DNA of 11,417 nucleotides, from assembly GCA_013203015.1 (NCBI GenBank), contig JABMPO010000291.1, positions 1 through 11,417 of the forward strand, written 5' to 3'. Of the stretch, positions 6,785-11,417 are shown one piece after another. Below the pieces are notes generated by a model that worked only from the letters and a program-made list of their open reading frames with translations, did not search any database and had not been told where the DNA came from. The position numbers and the translations under genes were made by a program. The DNA comes from Fidelibacterota bacterium. GTDB taxonomy: Bacteria > Fidelibacterota > Marinisomatia > Marinisomatales > TCS56. The stretch's first letter is position 1. Each line of letters starts with the position of its first letter.

Positions 6785-7615
6785 ATGGCAAGTAAATATA
6801 AAGGTTTCCCAAAATTGATTTTTTATCTGTTGGTGTTATCCCTGATAATTCTATTTATCAGGCGCGATGAATATTTGGAGAACTACCGGGAACTGCGTTC
6901 AGCCGAATTTGACACTACAGCCGTCGATACCTTGATAGAGATTCAGGTTGTTGAAGAAGTAAGAGAAAGCAGAGATTTATCCAGCGGGTTAGTAGCCTAT
7001 TACCCGTTCAGTGGCGATGCAAAAGATGCCAGTCGAAAGAACAATGATGGCGAGGTAATAGGAGCGATTCTGACCGCCGACCGTTATCGTTTGCCATTTA
7101 ATGCCTTTAAATTCAATGGTGTATCGGATTATATAAAATTGCCCAAAACAGCGCGGCTGAAATCAATGTTGAACACATTTACGGCAACTGCCTGGATTAG
7201 CCCAGCAATATATGAGGGATCAAGAGGGATAATGGCCTGGGATGGTCATTGGAGTTTAGCAATCGATAAACTGAAAATTGTAGGAAAGATCTGTGGCTAT
7301 CCTAATCAAATGAAGTCTGTTTACAGCGGTAATACTTTACCAATAAATGAGTGGTCATTTGTTGGTATCTCTTATAACGGCCATAAAATTGACATCTATA
7401 CCAATGGAAACAGAGTCGGATCAGTCCCATTCCGGGCCGACAGTCTGGGGTTCAAAGGATTTCGCCTATATTCAGAGCCGGTTATCGGCCACGGTGTGGG
7501 TGTGTATCCCCAGTATTTTAAGGGAAATATTGATGAGCTGTATTTTTATAGTCGGGCTTTAAATCAAACTGAAATAAAAGCACTTTATAATTCACAAAGA
7601 CCGGCTAATTCATAA
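6785..7615 (+). CDS. Membrane-anchored LamG/concanavalin A-like domain protein
   Basis: The 276-residue product has a basic N-terminus, one hydrophobic helix (about 9-26, ending before RRDE) and no lipobox or cleavage site, so it is probably anchored with the rest outside the cytoplasm. After an acidic linker (28-66) comes a single LamG-like jelly-roll domain (about 68-270). Its typical opening is SGLVAYYPFSGDAKDAS followed by NNDGEVIGA. The middle has FKFNGVSDYIKLP (108-120), TATAWISP (133-140) and INEWSFVGISYNG (187-199). The closing pattern is GNIDELYFYSRALNQTEIKA (247-266). These domains bind carbohydrate or protein ligands or have structural roles; the ligand here is unknown. The ATG at 6785 is forced by a TGA just upstream in frame; the Shine-Dalgarno is poor. 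It is the only plus-strand gene, convergent with pilA and divergent from the ligase-like gene, which hints at a cell-surface role linked to pili (inference). Confidence 0.85.
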   Translation: MASKYKGFPKLIFYLLVLSLIILFIRRDEYLENYRELRSAEFDTTAVDTLIEIQVVEEVRESRDLSSGLVAYYPFSGDAKDASRKNNDGEVIGAILTADRYRLPFNAFKFNGVSDYIKLPKTARLKSMLNTFTATAWISPAIYEGSRGIMAWDGHWSLAIDKLKIVGKICGYPNQMKSVYSGNTLPINEWSFVGISYNGHKIDIYTNGNRVGSVPFRADSLGFKGFRLYSEPVIGHGVGVYPQYFKGNIDELYFYSRALNQTEIKALYNSQRPANS

Positions 7616-7653
7616 AAAAAAGGGTCAAATCCAAATCGGATTTGACCCTTTTT
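7614..7653. terminator. Bidirectional intrinsic terminator shared by the LamG gene and pilA
   Basis: A perfect 16-pair stem (7617-7632 with 7638-7653) carries the core GGGTCAAATCC, a five-base loop AAATC, and flanking A and T runs. It therefore reads as a stem followed by Ts on both strands. It begins at the LamG stop codon and lies 18 bases past the pilA stop, insulating the two convergent genes from one another. Confidence 0.95.
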
Positions 7654-7671
7654 CAAATATTGATTGTTGAA

Positions 7672-8076
7672 TTATTGATCTCCTACAAGCAAGCCTGTGG
7701 AACTGCTGTAAGTCCAGGTCATCAATGTGGTGCCATCATTCCTCATGTGCGTGGCTTTTTCTGTGGACGAATTGAAAGTCCATTCATCCGCTGTATCGGC
7801 GTCGTCAGTATCGGTTGAATCATAAGTAACCGGCTTCTGGCCTAACTCATTAAATGGATTGCCCGGATAACTTTCGGAACCGGTTGTAGCCATCATATTA
7901 ACACTGTAGATATAGACAGCGGAGCGCAGGGCGCCTACAATACCATCTTCACTGGCTGCCTCAGCTTGAGCTGATAGATTGACAAACCGTGGAATCGCGA
8001 CTGCAGCTAAAATACCCAGGATAACAATTACCATCACCAACTCGATCAGAGTGAAACCCTTTTGATTCATTTTCAT
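7672..8076 (-). CDS. pilA: Type IV major pilin (PilA-like)
   Basis: A 134-residue prepilin with a classic short leader: MKMNQKG, cleavage expected after G7, then FTLIELVMVIVILGILAAVA with F+1 and E+5 of the mature protein (residues 8 and 12). The mature protein is about 127 residues: an N-terminal helix that anchors in the membrane and then packs in the fibre core, and a soluble head (from about residue 55) rich in Ser, Thr, Asp and Gly. There is no cysteine, so the disulfide-closed D-loop of many type IVa pilins is missing. The head has an acidic run (STDTDDADTADEW) and many Ser/Thr that could be glycosylated. The first ATG is preferred over the second (two codons on) because AGGAG lies seven bases before it. 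Processing would need PilD, not present in this window. Position after pilC, its own leader with a sigma-54-type promoter and a strong terminator support major-pilin status; a minor pilin remains possible. Confidence 0.92.
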   Translation of the reverse strand: MKMNQKGFTLIELVMVIVILGILAAVAIPRFVNLSAQAEAASEDGIVGALRSAVYIYSVNMMATTGSESYPGNPFNELGQKPVTYDSTDTDDADTADEWTFNSSTEKATHMRNDGTTLMTWTYSSSTGLLVGDQ

Positions 8077-8125
8077 AATTTAGCTCCTCTATGGTTGAAA
8101 TTATTTAACATGTTGCCCATGACAG

Positions 8126-8141
8126 CTCAAAATCTGTGCCA
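8126..8141 (-). promoter_or_regulatory. Sigma-54 (RpoN) promoter candidate for pilA
   Basis: On the minus strand the sequence TGGCACAGATTTTGAG has the full -24 element TGGCAC and, at the exact required spacing (GG, ten bases, then the -12 dinucleotide), TTGA in place of TTGC. Transcription would start near 8115, giving a leader of about 39 bases with the pilA AGGAG site. Sigma-54 control of pilA by PilR is established in Pseudomonas, Geobacter and Myxococcus, and a sigma-54 activator gene lies two genes upstream here. The -12 mismatch (GA for GC) is the main weakness. Confidence 0.7.
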
Positions 8142-8215
8142 AACCATATTCCACGGTGAATACCGCAAATATACCCATTTTATGTTTAATTATGAAACAC
8201 TATTACTATTTGCAA

Positions 8216-9445
8216 CTAACGCCCGGATCCACCCTGAAATGCTTCAATCATGCCCCACATGGGCATAAACATACCAGCCGCGAGTAGGGCAACCAGGCTG
8301 CCAATTACAATAGTCATAATTGGTTCAATGGCCGCCATCAGGTTATCGACTACATCATCAACCAGAGAATCATAATGTTCCGAAATATTCAGCAACATGT
8401 CATCCAGAGAACCTGATTCCTCACCCACAGAAATCATTTGGATGACTAGTGGTGGAAACATTTTTGAATTTCTAAAAGGAATGGTTAATCCCTGCCCTTT
8501 TTTTACACCGCTGATAATTTGCTCCACTGCTTGTTCAATTACCTTATTACCAGATGATTTGGAGCCGATATCCAATGACTGTAAAACCGGTAGGCCACTT
8601 TTATTCAGGGTTTGCAATGTTGAGGTAAATCGGGCAATAGCCACCATGTGAAATAGTTTTCCAAAGATAATTATCTTTAGTTTGATCTTATCCCAGGTAT
8701 AGCGCCCCTGTTGGGTATGAATATAATAATTGAAAGAGAAGCCGATTCCAATGACAACTCCGAATACCAGATACCAGTAGTTTTGGAATAGATCGCTGAT
8801 GTTTATCAAAATCTTCGTCGGCAGCGGTAGCTCGGCCTGGCCGCCCATCTCGAACATTTTAATAAATTGAGGTAAAACAAAGGTAACTATGATAATAAAT
8901 GCTATTGTTATTGCGGTAAATACCATAATTGGATATCGTAGCGCTTTTTTTATTTTACGATTGATTTCGTCTTGACGACCCAATTGCGCGTTTAGCTTTA
9001 GCAACACATCTTCCATGGCACCGGCCGCCTCACCGGCACGAACGCTGTGGATATAAAATTCTGGAAACACATCCGGATGTTTCTCAAGGGCTTCGGAAAA
9101 GCTGATGCCACTTTCAAGATCGCGATAAACTTTATCCAGAACTGCCTTAAATGCTGCTGAATCAGCCTGCTCTTTGAGGGCACTTATGCTGGCTAGTACT
9201 GGCACACCGGCATGCTCCAGAGTATTGAGCTGCTTGGTGAAATTCATGATCTCCATTACCGGTACTTTTTGAAAACGCTGCATTATTTCCTTAAGTGCGG
9301 ATTCTTTTTTTTGGGTTACCTTTATCGGTGTATATTCATATTCTTCCTCCAGTTGGCGGTAAGCGTCATTTATATTTGGTGCATCGAAATCACCGGTAAC
9401 TATAACACTGTTTGCATCAACTGCTTTGTAGGTAAATGTTGGCAT
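8216..9445 (-). CDS. pilC: PilC type IV pilus inner-membrane platform protein
   Basis: A 409-residue protein, full length for PilC/GspF. After an N-terminal cytoplasmic region beginning PTFTYKAVDANS, the first F domain (about 68-190) has FTKQLNTLEHAGVPVLASI (69-87), VRAGEAAGAMEDVL (135-148) and the basic KIKKALRYPI (164-173). The second (about 271-393) has FTSTLQTLNKSGLPVLQSL (273-291), VGEESGSLDDML (340-351) and IEPIMTIVIGSLVALLAAGM (373-392). Membrane segments lie near 172-192, 222-242 and 373-397. PilC sits in the inner membrane and passes ATPase movement to the growing or shrinking pilus. The ATG follows the TAA of the regulator gene with no gap, and its AGAGAAGAG ribosome-binding site lies inside the upstream gene, so translation is likely coupled. 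The pilA leader follows after its stop. Confidence 0.95.
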   Translation of the reverse strand: MPTFTYKAVDANSVIVTGDFDAPNINDAYRQLEEEYEYTPIKVTQKKESALKEIMQRFQKVPVMEIMNFTKQLNTLEHAGVPVLASISALKEQADSAAFKAVLDKVYRDLESGISFSEALEKHPDVFPEFYIHSVRAGEAAGAMEDVLLKLNAQLGRQDEINRKIKKALRYPIMVFTAITIAFIIIVTFVLPQFIKMFEMGGQAELPLPTKILINISDLFQNYWYLVFGVVIGIGFSFNYYIHTQQGRYTWDKIKLKIIIFGKLFHMVAIARFTSTLQTLNKSGLPVLQSLDIGSKSSGNKVIEQAVEQIISGVKKGQGLTIPFRNSKMFPPLVIQMISVGEESGSLDDMLLNISEHYDSLVDDVVDNLMAAIEPIMTIVIGSLVALLAAGMFMPMWGMIEAFQGGSGR

Positions 9446-10837
9446 TTAGCTCTTCTCTTTAATTTGATTTTTCAATTCATATTTCTCTATTTTACGCCAG
9501 ATTGTCACGCGACTCAAGCCTAAATTTTTGGCAGCCCTAGTCATATTACCTTTCGATTCATCCAGCGCATTTAAAATTGCTTGTTTTTCCATTTCAGCGA
9601 TCGTGACAACTGGCATAGGTCGTTCGGGCGGTGGGTTAGCGGCTGTCGGCGCTGTTCTGACTGATTTGGGGCTGGTCTGAATGGTCCGATTAATCGTTTC
9701 ATTAGTTATTATTGAACCGGTAGAGAAAAGAGTACTGCGTGCTAAAACATTTTCCAACTCGCGAATGTTTCCTGACCATGGATGTTCCAACAAACGATTC
9801 AGCGCTTCATCTGCGATCCATTCAATCTTGCGTTTATTCCGGATATTGTTCTTTTGAACAAAATGGACCAGTAACGGAATCAGGTCTGCTTTGCGTTCCC
9901 GCAGGGCTGGTAAATGAATCGTGTAACTATTAATGCGATAAAAAAGGTCCATCCGAAAGCGCTGTTCATCGATTTCATTCTCAAGGATTTTATTGGATGC
10001 TGATAAAATCCTTACATCGGCTCGCAAAGTATCGTTACTACCGATACGTTCAAATTCTTGCTGTTCTAACATTCGTAAGATTTTACTCTGTAATATGATA
10101 TCCATGTCAGCAATTTCATCTAAGAATAAAGTCCCACGATCCGCAATCTGGAATTTACCGGTTTTAGCATTTGCGGCCCCAGTAAAGGCGCCTTTTTCAT
10201 AACCGAATAGTTCACTTTCCATCAATTCCCTGGGAATGGCAGCGCAATTAAGGCCAACAAACCGATTATTCTTGCGGGGGCTTGCCAAGTGTAATAAGCG
10301 TGCTATTAATTCTTTACCGGAACCGCTTTCGCCCTGGATCAATACTGTGATATCCGTTCCGATAGTTATTTCCAGATCACGATACAGATCTGTCATCTGG
10401 GGGGAACTGCCGATTAGATTATTAATCCCGAATTTCCGATTAATCTGAAATCGTAAACGCTCAATTTTCAGGAAATCGAGTGGTTTAGAATAAATGTACT
10501 TAAGCACATTTAACAGTTCATCATCACTGCTATCATGGAACAGCCAACGGTCATTTCCAGCGGTCAAAAGGCTATAGAGCTGTGGAATTGATTTCTTCTC
10601 TACATAAGTGAAAACTAGAAAATAAGATTTTTGAGCATTCAGTTTTTTAATTATATCATGAACGCTCATTAATTGTTGTTTATCCGATACTATGATTACC
10701 TGGATCGGGTACAGATGAATCCTATTGAGAGCGTCAAAACCATTTTTCACGGAGTAGAATTTGAAGCCAGCGGCAGTACTGATCGAATCGATTCGCCTGG
10801 TTACAGCAGAATCATTCCCGACAAACAGCAGATTCAT
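9446..10837 (-). CDS. pilR: PilR-like sigma-54 activator with degenerate receiver domain
   Basis: A 463-residue NtrC-family regulator. The N-terminus (1-120) has a response-regulator fold pattern, but the acidic pocket is lost (LLFVGND instead of IVDD/E) and the conserved Lys near position 101 is replaced (WLFHD). Only the aspartate D52 in VIIVSD aligns with the phosphorylation site. The AAA+ domain (about 140-380) is intact: Walker A GESGSGKE (169-176), the sigma-54 contact loop GAFTGA (216-221), Walker B GTLFLDEI (235-242), arginine-finger region FRMDLFYRI (294-302) and WSGNIRELENV (354-364). A Pro-rich linker (397-409) leads to a Fis-type helix-turn-helix (about 416-453: GNMTRAAKNLGLSRVTIWRK). 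It should activate sigma-54 promoters, most likely pilA. It lies between pilB and pilC; no sensor kinase gene is present nearby. The Shine-Dalgarno is weak. It could equally be a regulator unrelated to PilR by descent. Confidence 0.88.
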   Translation of the reverse strand: MNLLFVGNDSAVTRRIDSISTAAGFKFYSVKNGFDALNRIHLYPIQVIIVSDKQQLMSVHDIIKKLNAQKSYFLVFTYVEKKSIPQLYSLLTAGNDRWLFHDSSDDELLNVLKYIYSKPLDFLKIERLRFQINRKFGINNLIGSSPQMTDLYRDLEITIGTDITVLIQGESGSGKELIARLLHLASPRKNNRFVGLNCAAIPRELMESELFGYEKGAFTGAANAKTGKFQIADRGTLFLDEIADMDIILQSKILRMLEQQEFERIGSNDTLRADVRILSASNKILENEIDEQRFRMDLFYRINSYTIHLPALRERKADLIPLLVHFVQKNNIRNKRKIEWIADEALNRLLEHPWSGNIRELENVLARSTLFSTGSIITNETINRTIQTSPKSVRTAPTAANPPPERPMPVVTIAEMEKQAILNALDESKGNMTRAAKNLGLSRVTIWRKIEKYELKNQIKEKS

Positions 10838-10877
10838 TTCAGATCAATGTCTGATTTACCGTGACGGACATACGAAC

Positions 10878-11417
10878 TTATGTTACCCGGACCACTTCAT
10901 CAATTGTGGTCAGGCCATGAAGAACTTTTCGGTAGCCATCATATTTTAACTGAATAAGGCCATTTTTTAAAGCCTGTTTCAGAATATCATCATAGGCAGC
11001 GCCGTTAACAATTAAACGACGGATGTCTTCATCGACAGGTAAGAATTCATATAATCCCAAACGACCTTTATAACCTTGTTTGCGACAGGTTTTACAGCCT
11101 TTCCCCCGATAGAAGGATACTTTTGTTTTGAGGTTTCTGATTCCCATGTCCCGGAGAATTGCCGGGGATGGCTCATATGGTTCTTTACATTTAGTGCAAA
11201 GTTTGCGGACCAGACGTTGAGCCAGAATTGCTTTTGTAGATGAAGACACTAGAAATGGTTCAACTCCCATATCCACGAGTCGCGTAATTGAACTAACTGT
11301 ATCGTTTGTATGCAAGGTGCTGAGTACCAGATGGCCTGTCAAGGCAGCCTGAACAGCTACGGAAGCAGTTTCCCCGTCGCGAATTTCACCTACCATTATG
11401 ATATCCGGATCCTGGCG
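10878..11417 (-). CDS. pilB: PilB type IV pilus assembly ATPase (partial, C-terminal part)
   Basis: The gene is cut by the right window edge; 179 residues remain, starting inside the ATPase core. Reading in from the edge, RQDPDIIMVGEIRDGE contains Walker B, followed by the His box ALTGHLVLSTLHTNDTVSSI, ILAQRLVRKLC, and the two-CxxC zinc motif (CTKC, then CKTC) that marks PilB/GspE extension ATPases and is absent from PilT and PilU. The C-terminal GRLGLYEFLPVDEDIRRLI and the end KVLHGLTTIDEVVRVT are typical. PilB drives pilus extension from the cytoplasm through PilC. GspE of a type II secretion system looks alike, but pilA, pilC, pilT and pilU as neighbours favour PilB. It ends 40 bases before the regulator start, suggesting one transcript through pilC. 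Confidence 0.93.
   Translation of the reverse strand, partial: RQDPDIIMVGEIRDGETASVAVQAALTGHLVLSTLHTNDTVSSITRLVDMGVEPFLVSSSTKAILAQRLVRKLCTKCKEPYEPSPAILRDMGIRNLKTKVSFYRGKGCKTCRKQGYKGRLGLYEFLPVDEDIRRLIVNGAAYDDILKQALKNGLIQLKYDGYRKVLHGLTTIDEVVRVT

Noticed and set aside
9212..9523. Plus-strand open frame across the pilC/regulator junction
   Set aside because: It is antisense to two well-supported genes and has a composition typical of a reversed membrane-protein gene.
10878..11417. GspE of a type II secretion system
   Set aside because: The tetracysteine motif occurs in both families, but the neighbouring pilin, PilC, PilT and PilU genes favour PilB.

Overview
The window comes from a Gram-negative-type bacterium with moderately AT-rich DNA. 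It carries most of the motor, platform and pilin genes of a type IVa pilus. The combination of PilB, PilC, PilT and PilU, a sigma-54 activator, an O-antigen-ligase-like protein fused to TPRs and a membrane-anchored LamG protein would fit an FCB-group or deltaproteobacterial-type lineage, possibly an uncultured one. The sequence alone does not settle the phylum.

Layout, read from the high-coordinate end because nearly everything is on the minus strand. The first block (11417 to 7672) is the pilus assembly unit: the C-terminal third of the extension ATPase PilB (cut by the window edge), a PilR-like sigma-54 activator with a degenerate receiver domain, the platform protein PilC (its ATG directly abuts the regulator's stop codon), then the major pilin PilA. 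PilA has its own 139-bp leader containing a good match to a sigma-54 promoter. A strong bidirectional terminator at 7614-7653 ends pilA. It also ends the only plus-strand gene (6785-7615), which encodes a membrane-anchored LamG/concanavalin-like protein.

The second block (6628 to 1162) starts divergently from the LamG gene across a 156-bp spacer that holds an imperfect inverted repeat. It encodes a polytopic O-antigen ligase/polymerase-like protein with a TPR tail, a short second GspF/PilC-like platform paralogue, PilT and PilU. This is an apparent retraction module, with a membrane glycan enzyme that might act on the pilin (inference).

The left end (1-1161) is accessory in character. A YjbQ-family gene (387-809) sits between two non-coding stretches. 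The leftmost holds what looks like the 3' end of a tRNA (T-arm plus acceptor strand, no 5' half), followed by degenerate short tandem repeats and a hairpin framed by 12-bp direct repeats. That pattern could be the scar or edge of an integrated element.

How the genes work together: PilB would power pilus extension and PilT/PilU retraction through PilC (or its paralogue), assembling PilA. The linked activator probably drives pilA from the sigma-54 promoter. No wholly unknown system is evident. The most unusual parts are the degenerate regulator beside its probable target, the duplicated platform protein with the retraction ATPases, the glycan-enzyme/TPR fusion and the LamG gene sharing a terminator with pilA.
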